Source: Euryarchaeota archaeon (GTDB taxonomy: Archaea > Thermoplasmatota > SW-10-69-26 > JACQPN01). Taken from it: 64,000 nucleotides of DNA. Numbering within the stretch: position 1 is the stretch's first letter; each line of letters opens with the position of its first letter. The stretch lies in assembly GCA_016207515.1 (NCBI GenBank), contig JACQPN010000022.1:1-64000 (forward strand). The letters are read 5' to 3'. The translations under genes and the position numbers were made by a program. The notes under the pieces are model-generated. The model had not been told where the DNA came from. It saw only the letters and a list, made by a program, of their open reading frames with translations, and ran no database searches. This document shows positions 1 through 7,359 of this stretch, one piece after another.

Positions 1-1
1 G

Positions 2-85
2 GAGAAGGTTTTCAAGGTCCGGCGGCGATACGGTCGCCGCCGGCCAGGGGGGTCGGTTTTAGAGTTACAAGGCGGGTCGGATTAG
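2..85 (+). CDS. possible 3' tail of a truncated gene
   Basis: One frame stays open from the window edge to a TAG at 83-85 and would encode about 27 residues rich in Arg and Gly, starting EKVFKVRRRYG. Nothing identifies a family and other frames are also short, so this is only a candidate tail of a gene lying to the left. Bases 86-156 hold the leader of the next gene. Confidence 0.2.
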   Translation, partial: EKVFKVRRRYGRRRPGGSVLELQGGSD

Positions 86-156
86 CGAGTTACACGACAT
101 GTTAGGCAAGCCTGTCACACAAAGGGTTTTTGGGGAGCACCGCATCTTTGCGGCCA

Positions 157-1371
157 ATGAACCCGGTCTCCCTCAAGGACATAGAGGTCGCCGAAGGGCG
201 CATCAGGAAAGTGGTCCACCACACACCTTTGACGCGTAGCGCCACCTTGAGCAAGATAACGGGCGCGGAATTCTACCTGAAACTCGAGAACCAACAGCGC
301 ACGGGCTCCTTCAAGATCCGGGGTGCTTTCAACAAACTCCAATCGATGAGCGAGGCGGAAAGGAAGCGCGGAGTGGTGGCCGCAAGCGCCGGAAACCATG
401 CCCAAGGGGTCGCCCTCGCGGCGACGATGTCCGGGGCCAAATCGACGATCTTCATGCCGCGCGACGCCACGGTCGCAAAGGCCGAGGCGACGCGTAACTA
501 CGGCGCCGACGTCGTCCTCACGGGCAAGGACTATGCGGAGGCCTTCGAGGCGTCTCAACGGTTCGCGGCGGAGACCGGTGCGGTCGTAGTGCATGCCTTC
601 GACGACCCGGCGATAATCGCCGGCCAAGGCACGATAGGTCTAGAGATCCTCCGCGACAACCCAGACATCGACACCTTGATCTGCGGCGTGGGCGGCGGCG
701 GGCTCATCTCGGGCGTCGCCACCACCATGAAATCGATGAAACCCGGGATGCGCGTGATCGGCGTGCAACCCGAAGGATCCACCACCCTAGCCGAGAGCCT
801 GAAGAAAGGCGCCATCATCGAAAGGGCGAGCGTCAACACCATCGCCGACGGTCTAGGAGCCCGCAAGGTCGGCAAGATCCCGTTCGAGATCATGCGTGAA
901 CTCGTCGACGAGGCCCCCATCGTCTCCGACCAGGAGATAAGCTATGCGATCCTCATGTTGCTCGAACGCGCGAAGGTGGTGGCGGAGGGTGCCGCCGCCG
1001 CGGGACTTGCCGCGTGCCTTTCCGGCAAGGTCGACGTGAAGGGTCGCAAAGTCGCGTGCATCGTTTCGGGCGGGAACATCGACATCAACCTACTCGACCA
1101 GATAATCAACATGGGCCTCATCATGGAGGGGCGCATCTTCCGCTTCTCCGTCATCATCCCGGACAAGCCGGGAAGCCTCCGCCAACTCATCGCGGTCATC
1201 GCGGAGGAGCGGGCGAACATCCGCACGGTGAACCACGATAGGCACAGGGCCGGCATCACCATCACGGACGCGGAAGTCTCCTTCGAGCTTGAGACGCGCG
1301 GCGCCGACCACATCGAGAGATTGGCGGACCGGCTGAAGAAAGAGGGCTACGAGATCAGGATAAGAAACTAA
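157..1371 (+). CDS. ilvA: Threonine ammonia-lyase (dehydratase) with ACT domain
   Basis: PLP enzyme expected to deaminate threonine to 2-oxobutyrate, feeding isoleucine synthesis, or to act catabolically. About 404 aa from the ATG at 157. The PLP-lysine motif SFKIRGA lies near residue 50, the cofactor-phosphate loop GVGGGGLISG near residue 185, and GNHAQGVA near residue 78. A single C-terminal ACT domain (about residues 325-404, starting FRFSVIIPDKPGSLRQL) is typical of the short TdcB/archaeal type rather than long biosynthetic IlvA with two ACT-like repeats. In-frame TTG codons at 130 and 148 are alternative starts; GGGGAGC at 132-138 would suit 148. The 3' end overlaps the convergent membrane-protein gene by a few bases. 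Family assignment is secure; biosynthetic versus catabolic role is not. Confidence 0.92.
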   Translation: MNPVSLKDIEVAEGRIRKVVHHTPLTRSATLSKITGAEFYLKLENQQRTGSFKIRGAFNKLQSMSEAERKRGVVAASAGNHAQGVALAATMSGAKSTIFMPRDATVAKAEATRNYGADVVLTGKDYAEAFEASQRFAAETGAVVVHAFDDPAIIAGQGTIGLEILRDNPDIDTLICGVGGGGLISGVATTMKSMKPGMRVIGVQPEGSTTLAESLKKGAIIERASVNTIADGLGARKVGKIPFEIMRELVDEAPIVSDQEISYAILMLLERAKVVAEGAAAAGLAACLSGKVDVKGRKVACIVSGGNIDINLLDQIINMGLIMEGRIFRFSVIIPDKPGSLRQLIAVIAEERANIRTVNHDRHRAGITITDAEVSFELETRGADHIERLADRLKKEGYEIRIRN

Positions 1372-2027
1372 CGGGGCGTCCCCGGCACAAAAGCGCCTTT
1401 TGGGCCGCCATCGGTCACGGACTTTCGCATCGACCGGTCGTGGACGAATCCGAGGACAAGTCCGGAGACGACGGTCGTCCCGAGCATCACGGCCCACATC
1501 TTGCCTGCCCTGAAGTTCGCGGCTATGGGATAGATGTTGTGACCGAGCGAGAACGCGAATATGAGGGCCGCGACCCCGGTCGCGATCGTCGCCCGCTTGT
1601 TTCGCGTCAGGATCCAACCTGCCAGGAGTCCGGGAGGAAGCGCCAGAACCACCGGGGCCACGAGCGGCACGGGGTCGATCTTGGAAAAATCGCTCGTCGA
1701 GAGGAGCTGCCCGATGTCCGGAGGGAAAAACATCCCGTAGATCTGTATCGGGACGAACGTGGCAAGAAGCACCAGCGAGAACACGACAGCCGGGAGATTG
1801 AGTGGTCCAAGTCCCCCTCGCGAATGGACCTCGTAGTACGCCCAGCCGATCACGGCCCCGACGATTGGGCCAAACAGAAAACCTGTGGCTAGCGGATTCC
1901 AGGTGGGAGCGAGGACGAAGTAGTGGGCGATGCCGAAGAAGAGGATGCCGATGGTGCCGGCGACGGCACCTGCCAGCACCGAGTTACGAAATGTATCCCC
2001 CATGCGGGCGGATTCGTCTTCCCGCAC
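1368..2027 (-). CDS. Polytopic membrane protein, unknown function
   Basis: A 219-aa hydrophobic protein with about six transmembrane segments (roughly residues 17-37, 45-65, 80-100, 125-145, 150-172, 180-200). No catalytic motif or family was recognised. Its GTG start overlaps the stop codon of the upstream 3-hydroxyacyl-CoA dehydrogenase gene as TAGTG, so the two are probably translationally coupled and it is the last gene of the boxB-like operon. A second start (ATG, residue 9) is possible. It converges on ilvA with a small 3' overlap. A role in transport of an aromatic acid or in membrane anchoring would be guesswork. Confidence 0.75.
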   Translation of the reverse strand: MREDESARMGDTFRNSVLAGAVAGTIGILFFGIAHYFVLAPTWNPLATGFLFGPIVGAVIGWAYYEVHSRGGLGPLNLPAVVFSLVLLATFVPIQIYGMFFPPDIGQLLSTSDFSKIDPVPLVAPVVLALPPGLLAGWILTRNKRATIATGVAALIFAFSLGHNIYPIAANFRAGKMWAVMLGTTVVSGLVLGFVHDRSMRKSVTDGGPKGAFVPGTPR

Positions 2028-2884
2028 TAATCCTTGTAGAACCCTTCCCCGCTCTTCTTTCCGAGCTTTCCCTCGCGGACCAAGCGCTTCAAGATCTCCG
2101 GCGGCGCGTACCTGTCGTTCTTGAACCTCTGGTGTAGGTTCACCGCGATCGCGAGCCTCACGTCAAGCCCGACGAGGTCGCTGAGTTCGAGCGGGCCCAT
2201 CGGGTGGTTGTAGCCGAGCCGCATCGCCTTGTCGATGTCGGCGGCCGACGCAACACCCTCTTCGAGCATGCGCATCGCTTCGAGCCCGATGACGACGCCG
2301 AGACGCGAAGTGGCGAATCCCGGCGAGTCCTTCACGATTATCGCGTCCTTGCCTAGGCTACCGGCGAACTCGACGGCTAAAGAGATCGTCTCCTTCGAGG
2401 TCTTCGCCCCGTACACCACCTCGACGAGCTTCATCGCCCGCACGGGGTTGAAGAAGTGGATGCCGACGAAGCGGTCGGGGCGCGAGACGCCGGTCGCGAG
2501 TTCGTTGATGCTAAGGCTACTCGTGTTCGTGCCGAGCATCGCGTGCGGTTGGAGGAACGGCGCCATCTCGCGGTACGTCGAATGCTTCAACGGAACGTCC
2601 TCGGGCACGGCCTCGATGACGAGGTCGGCCTGTCTCGCCGCCTCCTCAAGCGATAGCGTCGGCGTCATGTTGCAAGTCACGCGCTTGCGGTCCTCGTCGG
2701 TGATCTTTCCAAGTAGGACCCCCTTGTCGAGGTCCGCCTTCACGGCCGCGAGGCCGCGGTCAAGAAACTCCTGCTTCACGTCCCGTATGAGGACAGCGTA
2801 ACCCGACTGGGCCGCGACGTGCGCGATGCCGCGCCCCATCGTGCCGGCGCCGAGGACCGCGACTATCCTGATCTTGTCCTGCAC
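2027..2884 (-). CDS. hbd: 3-hydroxyacyl-CoA (3-hydroxybutyryl-CoA) dehydrogenase
   Basis: NAD-dependent oxidation of (S)-3-hydroxyacyl-CoA to 3-ketoacyl-CoA. The 285-aa length fits the monofunctional Hbd/PaaH family. An N-terminal Rossmann motif (VLGAGTMGRGIAHVAA, residues 9-24) binds NAD. The catalytic elements are present: NTSSLSINEL, then GIHFFNPVRAMKLVEVV with the catalytic His, and the C-terminal dimerisation domain with NHPMGPLELSDLVGLD. The start is GTG at 2884, six bases after the stop of the upstream unknown gene, and the gene is followed by an overlapping membrane-protein gene. Its place behind a BoxB-like epoxidase suggests the beta-oxidation-like lower part of benzoyl-CoA or a related aryl-CoA pathway; that role is inferred from context. 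Confidence 0.95.
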   Translation of the reverse strand: MQDKIRIVAVLGAGTMGRGIAHVAAQSGYAVLIRDVKQEFLDRGLAAVKADLDKGVLLGKITDEDRKRVTCNMTPTLSLEEAARQADLVIEAVPEDVPLKHSTYREMAPFLQPHAMLGTNTSSLSINELATGVSRPDRFVGIHFFNPVRAMKLVEVVYGAKTSKETISLAVEFAGSLGKDAIIVKDSPGFATSRLGVVIGLEAMRMLEEGVASAADIDKAMRLGYNHPMGPLELSDLVGLDVRLAIAVNLHQRFKNDRYAPPEILKRLVREGKLGKKSGEGFYKD

Positions 2885-2890
2885 GCGTGC

Positions 2891-3460
2891 TCACTCCCGC
2901 GAGTACGCCGCGAGTGCTGCTTCCATGATGCGTGTCAGGAAATAGTAGGTCTCGGGGACTTGCATGAAAGTCGCTGCGTCCTTGAGGCGTTGCAGTTCCC
3001 TGACATAGGAGTCATAGGCCGTGAGCCCGGTAGGATCGAGGGAATCCACGCGGTCCACCTTCCTGCCGAGGCGCCGAAGCCCCTCGACGGATCCCTCGAG
3101 GTAGGCCGGATACGACGGCGTGCAGAAGTGCATCAGCGCTGCGGCCGCCGGGAGGGTGGCCCCGGGGACTTTTGAGAGCTCGAGAAGTTGCCTCGTCTCT
3201 GGAAAGATGGCCGACGTGAAAGACTGGCTCCACGGGGCCGGCCCGCTCTTGCGGTCCGCCTCGACGCCGGCGAAGCGGAACACCTTTGACGCGTAATCGA
3301 GGGTTATCGGCCGTTGGAACGCGTAGATGAGCGAATCGTATGCCGGGCGCACTTTCTCTTGTTCCTTGGAGAACAGGGGCGCAAGCCTCGCAAGGAAGCG
3401 CTCCTCGTCGCTCGTGAGATCGGACGGGGGGACGCGGATCGGCGGCGGTGCCTCGTCCAC
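2891..3460 (-). CDS. Unknown protein co-transcribed with BoxB-like epoxidase
   Basis: About 189 aa from a GTG at 3460, preceded by GAGGGGCG and lying ten bases after the boxB stop; this start was chosen over longer versions because upstream residues in this frame are an out-of-frame copy of the boxB 3' end. The protein is mostly helical and soluble, with a conserved-looking core including LIYAFQRPITLDYASKVF and ALMHFCTPSYPAYLEGSVEG. I do not recognise the family. Tight linkage to the diiron epoxidase and the hydroxyacyl-CoA dehydrogenase suggests an accessory or assembly role in the same pathway. It is clearly not the iron-sulfur reductase BoxA, as it has no cysteine cluster. Confidence 0.8.
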   Translation of the reverse strand: MDEAPPPIRVPPSDLTSDEERFLARLAPLFSKEQEKVRPAYDSLIYAFQRPITLDYASKVFRFAGVEADRKSGPAPWSQSFTSAIFPETRQLLELSKVPGATLPAAAALMHFCTPSYPAYLEGSVEGLRRLGRKVDRVDSLDPTGLTAYDSYVRELQRLKDAATFMQVPETYYFLTRIMEAALAAYSRE

Positions 3461-3470
3461 GATTCGCCCC

Positions 3471-4577
3471 TCAACCGCCCTTCGGGGCGATCCAGTCGTC
3501 GGACTTGAAGATCTCCGCGAGCTTGCGCTCGTCCTCGTCGCTTGGCAACACTTCCATGAGATGCTGCTCGTACTCCTTCTCCGAGAGCCTCTCGCCGGTG
3601 ACGCTCCAGGTCTCCGTCTTGTGCCGGCCGATCTTCCGGTGGAACTTGATGTCGGGGATGGACAATCGCCGCTCCCCGGGTTTGACAAGCGCGTTGATCT
3701 TCTCCATCAATTCCACGATCTCCTGGCGGTAGAGTCGGCGCGCCGTGTCGTTGAGCTCGTCCTTCTTGGCCTCTTCGGCGGCCTCGGTCTCGTTGTAGCG
3801 GCCCTTTATCCCCCACACGTACGCCCAATGCGCCGAGCCCGAGTTGTCGGTGCCGAAGAGGTCGAATGCCGTCGGCACCCACTTGTTGAGGTACTTCTGC
3901 AAGAGCGGCGTCGGGATCTTCCCGGCCTTCACGACGCGCGTTATCCCTTGGTTTCCCGTGCCGAGGTGGAAGGCCTCCTCCTTGAGCATCGGTCCCATAG
4001 ATTGGGCGAGAGGAGCGAAGCCGCTACGCGACAGCATCTTCAATTGGTACTTCCCGTCGCGGTCGACGAACTGCGTGTAGACGAAGAAGTCGAGCCAGTG
4101 GTTCACGGGCTCGTTGAACGAACCGAGAAGGCGCTCGTTCTTGTAAGCCCGGCGTTCCAATTGTTTTGCGGCCTCGATCTTCCCCGTCTCCCCGAAGTGG
4201 TTCATCAGAAGATAGCACATCTGCCAACCGTGCCGCATCTCCTCGCCCATGATGCGAACCGCGCTTTTCAGGTCGTAGTCTGAGGGTGCCGTCTTAAGGA
4301 GGTGCCGCTGCTGCTCGACGGACGCGAATTCCGTGTCCGCTTGGAAAACTATGAGGTTGAGGAGAGCGTCGCGGATCTGTTGCTGCGGGATCTGGAGCGT
4401 CGACGTCCACTTCGCGTTTCCCTTGTAGTCCCCGAACTCGATCTTCTCGGATTCGAGGTCCGCGAACTTCGTCTCGAGTTTGAAATCCCCGAGGAGCGCC
4501 GTGTCGAATCCGATGTCGGCCTGCCAATCGTGGAAATATGACACCCAATCATCGAACGTGGCGAGTCGCTTCGTCAT
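3471..4577 (-). CDS. boxB: BoxB-like benzoyl-CoA 2,3-epoxidase oxygenase component
   Basis: Ferritin-like diiron oxygenase of the PaaA/BoxB superfamily. BoxB inserts one oxygen atom into benzoyl-CoA to give the 2,3-epoxide in aerobic benzoate degradation. The 368-aa sequence follows BoxB rather than PaaA through several blocks: SVEQQRHLLKTAPSDYDLK, EEMRHGWQMCYLL, LGSFNEPVNHWLDFFVYTQ, FVDRDGKYQLKML, EEAFHLGTGNQGI, ALDLFGTDNSGSAHWA-like and LSIPDIKFHRKIG. The two ExxH-type motifs (EEMRH, EEAFH) supply diiron ligands. It is about 100 residues shorter than the bacterial enzymes of about 470 aa. The ATG at 4577 sits about 31 nt from a TATA box (4606-4615), so the mRNA is probably leaderless. No BoxA or BoxC lies in the window. 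Substrate is inferred from similarity recalled, not tested. Confidence 0.8.
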   Translation of the reverse strand: MTKRLATFDDWVSYFHDWQADIGFDTALLGDFKLETKFADLESEKIEFGDYKGNAKWTSTLQIPQQQIRDALLNLIVFQADTEFASVEQQRHLLKTAPSDYDLKSAVRIMGEEMRHGWQMCYLLMNHFGETGKIEAAKQLERRAYKNERLLGSFNEPVNHWLDFFVYTQFVDRDGKYQLKMLSRSGFAPLAQSMGPMLKEEAFHLGTGNQGITRVVKAGKIPTPLLQKYLNKWVPTAFDLFGTDNSGSAHWAYVWGIKGRYNETEAAEEAKKDELNDTARRLYRQEIVELMEKINALVKPGERRLSIPDIKFHRKIGRHKTETWSVTGERLSEKEYEQHLMEVLPSDEDERKLAEIFKSDDWIAPKGG

Positions 4578-4605
4578 GCTACCGGTCTGAGATATCTTTG
4601 GTCTT

Positions 4606-4616
4606 GGTAATAAAGG
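4606..4616 (-). promoter_or_regulatory. TATA box for the boxB operon
   Basis: On the minus strand this reads CCTTTATTACC, about 31 nt before the boxB ATG, the spacing expected for an archaeal leaderless transcript. It lies back to back with the lipoprotein promoter at 4653-4661. Confidence 0.6.
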
Positions 4617-4652
4617 TCTGGTGGCGGTTTTTAGGGCGGCATGCACCAACAA

Positions 4653-4661
4653 GGTTTAAGA
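4653..4661 (+). promoter_or_regulatory. TATA box for the lipoprotein gene
   Basis: GGTTTAAGA is centred about 30 nt before the ATG at 4687 with no Shine-Dalgarno sequence between them, consistent with leaderless transcription. Confidence 0.55.
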
Positions 4662-4686
4662 TGGAAGTCGAAGTGTAGAATGCTTG

Positions 4687-5640
4687 ATGTTGGCGCGTTC
4701 CGTCCTCGTACTCGCTGCGCTTGTCGTTTCAGGTTGCGTCACGGGACCTCCGGCAGAGAAAGACGACGTCGTTTCGCCTCCCGCGATCCTGCCGGCGGTC
4801 GTGCCATGGTGGGAGGTTGGAGACTGGTGGCTCGTCGACATCACGAATTCGACCGGCGCCACGTACACTTCTAGGCTCGTGAACTTCTGGAACGACACCG
4901 AGACCGCGCACTTTTGGCTCGGGGTCCAGGATCGGGACGAGGCGATGGAGCACGCGCTCTTCGACACGAACCCGCTTCTTGGACGGATCCACCACGCAAT
5001 ACTCACTCCCCACGAGAAGGGGATGCATGCGTCGATGTACCGTTTCCCGATCGTGGACAACGAGACGTGGGAAGGTTTCTCCTTCGGGGCCCAGTGGAGC
5101 TACAAGGCGAGAGCCGTTCCGGACATCGCAACGCCTCTCGGCGTCAAAGAGGGTTACCGGATCACCGGGTTCCAGCCGAACGGGGCGCGGATAGATTACG
5201 ATTACGTCCCGGCGCTCAAGTGGTTCTCCTCGCTCGTGCAGCGCGATTCGGCGGGCCGCGAAGTCCTCGAACTTGTGGTGAAGGGCCATGGCTCAGGCTC
5301 GACCGGGACCTACGTGTTCTTGCAGGGGCGCGACTTTTTCAAGGGGCCGACATCCGCCGACGCGACCCACGACGAGACTTTCGAGGTGAAGGAAGACACG
5401 ACGTTCATGGCAGTGAAAGTGGACGTCCGATCGGAGAGGCCGTGGCGCCTCGACCTCGTCGATCCCACCGGTACGACCCGGGCGACGTTCAGCGTGCTCG
5501 CCGCGAACGGCGGGCAGTGGCAGGAATTGAAGGAGGTCCCGGCGATGCAGGGCGTCTGGACGTGGAAGTACATCTCTGCCGCACCTTGGGCGGGCAAGGC
5601 GCTCGCGACCGGGATAAACGAATTTACGAAGACGATATAG
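4687..5640 (+). CDS. Secreted lipoprotein, unknown function
   Basis: A 317-aa protein with an N-terminal hydrophobic signal and lipobox (VVSGC, Cys near residue 17), so it is expected to be lipid-anchored outside the membrane. The rest is a soluble beta-rich domain with many Trp and aromatic residues (PWWEVGDWWLVDI, WEGFSFGAQWSY) and a C-terminal half resembling pre-peptidase or Ig-like modules (WRLDLVDPTGTT, WTWKYISA). No enzyme motif was seen. The ATG at 4687 was preferred to the TTG three bases earlier because of the TATA box spacing. It diverges from the boxB operon, which may be coincidental. Confidence 0.85.
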   Translation: MLARSVLVLAALVVSGCVTGPPAEKDDVVSPPAILPAVVPWWEVGDWWLVDITNSTGATYTSRLVNFWNDTETAHFWLGVQDRDEAMEHALFDTNPLLGRIHHAILTPHEKGMHASMYRFPIVDNETWEGFSFGAQWSYKARAVPDIATPLGVKEGYRITGFQPNGARIDYDYVPALKWFSSLVQRDSAGREVLELVVKGHGSGSTGTYVFLQGRDFFKGPTSADATHDETFEVKEDTTFMAVKVDVRSERPWRLDLVDPTGTTRATFSVLAANGGQWQELKEVPAMQGVWTWKYISAAPWAGKALATGINEFTKTI

Positions 5641-6172
5641 ATTCTGTTTGTCCTAGGAAGGCCCGGTTTTTCTGTGTATGCATAAGTACGTACTCAGCCG
5701 GAGCGGCGCTCGTGGTCGCAAGAAAAGGGTCGGGGGCCTTGAGAGAGCCCCCGGAAAACCGCGCGAACCGCGTAGGCAACAACGCATGCGCGTCCCTTTT
5801 TGATATACCTTTGCCAAAACGCGTTCGTGCCAAACGGGACAAAGCGAATGGCCCTCGCAGGTCGCGTTCAAGTGGGCGCCCCATGCGGGGGTATCGTACC
5901 TTGGTAACGAGCACTTCGGAGGACTCGCTTCTCTCGTCCTCCTCGCTCGGGATTCTTCCGAATCCCTCGGGCTTGAGGACCGCGTGAACCGCGTTGGCCG
6001 CTGGGTGAAGCGAGGCTTCACCCGCGCGCGGGTCAGAGATCGTGGGGGTGCCGTAAAATGGGCTGTCGGCGCGTTGCGAATTTTGTTCTCAGAATCGCAG
6101 GCGTCTGGTGGCCATCGTCACAACCACGCCTTTTGCCGGGGGGATAGCGGCCGTCTGTGGGAAACGTCTGGC
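5641..6172. other. Hairpin-rich intergenic region without a convincing gene
   Basis: No frame in these 530 bases looks coding. It holds four clear inverted repeats: 5731-5753 (CGGGGGC arms, 9-nt loop), 5918-5942 (GGAGGAC arms around TCGCTTCTCTC), 5949-5966 (GGGATTC arms, 4-nt loop) and 6003-6023 (GGGTGAAGC arms, 3-nt loop). A T-run at about 5800 follows the lipoprotein gene and could help terminate it. The stems could belong to a non-coding RNA or be palindromic repeats; I saw no RNase P or SRP RNA signature. Confidence 0.6.
5918..6023. repeat. Cluster of three perfect palindromes
   Basis: Three adjacent perfect hairpins with arms of 7, 7 and 9 bp at 5918-5942, 5949-5966 and 6003-6023. The first has the same layout (7-bp GC-rich arm, TCGCTTCTCTC-type loop, complementary arm) as hairpins at 46371-46395, 46482-46506 and 46594-46618, so it belongs to a dispersed family. 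Confidence 0.65.
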
Positions 6173-6346
6173 TCAAACCGATCTCTCTTCCATCCTGCCG
6201 AAGTGGCAGCTTGCGCACATGGTTGACACATTGCAATATTGGCAGGCGCTGTGGCCGCACTTGTCACAGATCTTTACCTTCCAAGTTGTCCGATCGCATT
6301 GCTGGCACTCAACGGGCAAGTATGGTCCTCTGCGGATGCCATTCAC
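6173..6346 (-). CDS. Small zinc-ribbon protein (candidate)
   Basis: A short frame of about 57 aa from a GTG at 6346, too short to be found by length alone. It carries four CxxC/CxxCH-type pairs: ECQQC, CDKCGH, CQYC and MCASCH. That is enough for two zinc-binding ribbons or knuckles, and this density of regularly spaced cysteines is unlikely by chance. Upstream residues in the same frame include FKCEPVNG, which could add another Cys if a longer start is used, but no ATG is available. It could be an intact small regulator or the remnant of a larger zinc protein. It lies antisense to and just before the glycosylase-like gene, between two sets of palindromes. Confidence 0.45.
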   Translation of the reverse strand: MNGIRRGPYLPVECQQCDRTTWKVKICDKCGHSACQYCNVSTMCASCHFGRMEERSV

Positions 6347-6483
6347 AGGTTCACACTTAAAGATTCCCCCACGCGGATCCGGAAGGGACCGTGAGGTGTG
6401 TCCCGAGGTTGTGTGCCGGACCGCATGTGGCTGGACTTGGAAATCGCGGCGATCGCGGACGAGGCTTACGAAAAGGCAAAGAG

Positions 6484-7128
6484 GTGGAGCGTGTTCATGC
6501 CACCGTGGATGAAGATGGCCTCCAGCAGTTGTTCCATGCCGCTTTGGAGTACGTCAAACGCGCGCGACCCGACGAATGGGCTGATTTACAAAGGAGGTAT
6601 GAGAGGGCCTTCGAAAGCTGGACCGTGGACGAATTCCTCGAAGATTACGCGTGGGTGGTGTACGCCGCAGGATTCAAGGAAAGCACGATAGAAAAGCTCT
6701 GGCCCCGGCTCAAGGCCGCTTGGCACGACTTTTCACTTGAGGAGGTCGCATCGATGGACGACCTTTCTGGTGTACTGGCCGTCTTCAATCGCGTGCCGAA
6801 AGCCGAAGCGGTTCGGCGCGGGGCAAGGCTAATCAAGTCCCGTGGTTTCAATGCCCTAAGGGCTGCCTGGAAAGTCCAAGGTCCCGAAGGCCTGATGATA
6901 TTGCCCGGCATTGGTGTGGTCACTAAGGACCATTTGGCGCGAAACGTCCGACTAGCGGACGTGGCAAAGAATGATTTGTGGCTTCGTCGCGTTGTGAGGG
7001 CCTATGGCGCCGAATCACATACTCAAATCGTGGATTTTCTTGCCGGGAAAACAGGCGTCGCGCCGGGAGTAGTGGACATGGTGATTTGGCGATATTGTGC
7101 GGATGAACAGTGGACCGCGTCTCCTTAG
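6484..7128 (+). CDS. HhH-GPD DNA glycosylase-like protein
   Basis: About 214 aa. The central stretch LPGIGVVTKDHLARNVR resembles the helix-hairpin-helix DNA-binding motif of base-excision glycosylases, and the all-helical surroundings (VVYAAGFKESTIEKLWPRL, NDLWLRRVVRAYG) fit that fold. The usual catalytic Lys/Asp pair cannot be assigned with confidence; the D in NDLWL is a candidate. The start is uncertain: GTG 6484 and GTG 6505 are in frame, while the more natural-looking N-terminal peptide MWLDLEIAAIADEAYEKAKR lies in another frame from ATG 6425, suggesting a frameshift or a start misread. The gene lies in a hairpin-flanked island, so recent acquisition is possible. Confidence 0.6.
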   Translation: MERVHATVDEDGLQQLFHAALEYVKRARPDEWADLQRRYERAFESWTVDEFLEDYAWVVYAAGFKESTIEKLWPRLKAAWHDFSLEEVASMDDLSGVLAVFNRVPKAEAVRRGARLIKSRGFNALRAAWKVQGPEGLMILPGIGVVTKDHLARNVRLADVAKNDLWLRRVVRAYGAESHTQIVDFLAGKTGVAPGVVDMVIWRYCADEQWTASP

Positions 7129-7293
7129 CGCAAGTGCGCTTGACAGTTGTTGAGGCCGAGAAATCGCCTCCGGCCTCCATCGAAACCGCCCGCTCCAAGC
7201 CATCGCGACGCCTGGTCCGCAACGGGCACGCCTAAAGCGAGTCCGCTTGGCCCGAATCCCTCGGGGTTACCGCCCCTTGAACTTCGCGCTCGT

Positions 7294-7359
7294 GGAACAC
7301 TCGCTTCGCTCGCGTTCCCCGGCGCCAAATTCGTCGGGCCTACCGGCCCTCGAATTTGG
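7294..7359. terminator. Palindromes at the 3' end of the enoyl-CoA hydratase gene
   Basis: Two adjacent inverted repeats. At 7294-7318, GGAAC and GTTCC arms flank CTCGCTTCGCTCG. At 7325-7359 there is a strong nested hairpin: CCAAATTCG pairs with CGAATTTGG, and inside it GGGCC pairs with GGCCC around TACC. The second overlaps the last codons of the minus-strand hydratase gene, so it may stabilise or terminate that transcript. Confidence 0.5.

Noticed and set aside
3327-4283. Long plus-strand open frame (318 aa)
   Set aside because: It is antisense to the BoxB-like gene, and its residue composition mirrors high-GC third positions; no domain is visible.
3471-4577. PaaA (phenylacetyl-CoA epoxidase subunit) as the identity of the diiron protein
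   Set aside because: The SVEQQRHL, FNE...FFVYT, DLFGTD and FHRKIG blocks follow BoxB, and no paaBCDE genes are nearby.
5641-6060. RNase P RNA or SRP RNA in the hairpin-rich gap
   Set aside because: None of the conserved cores of these RNAs could be found on either strand.
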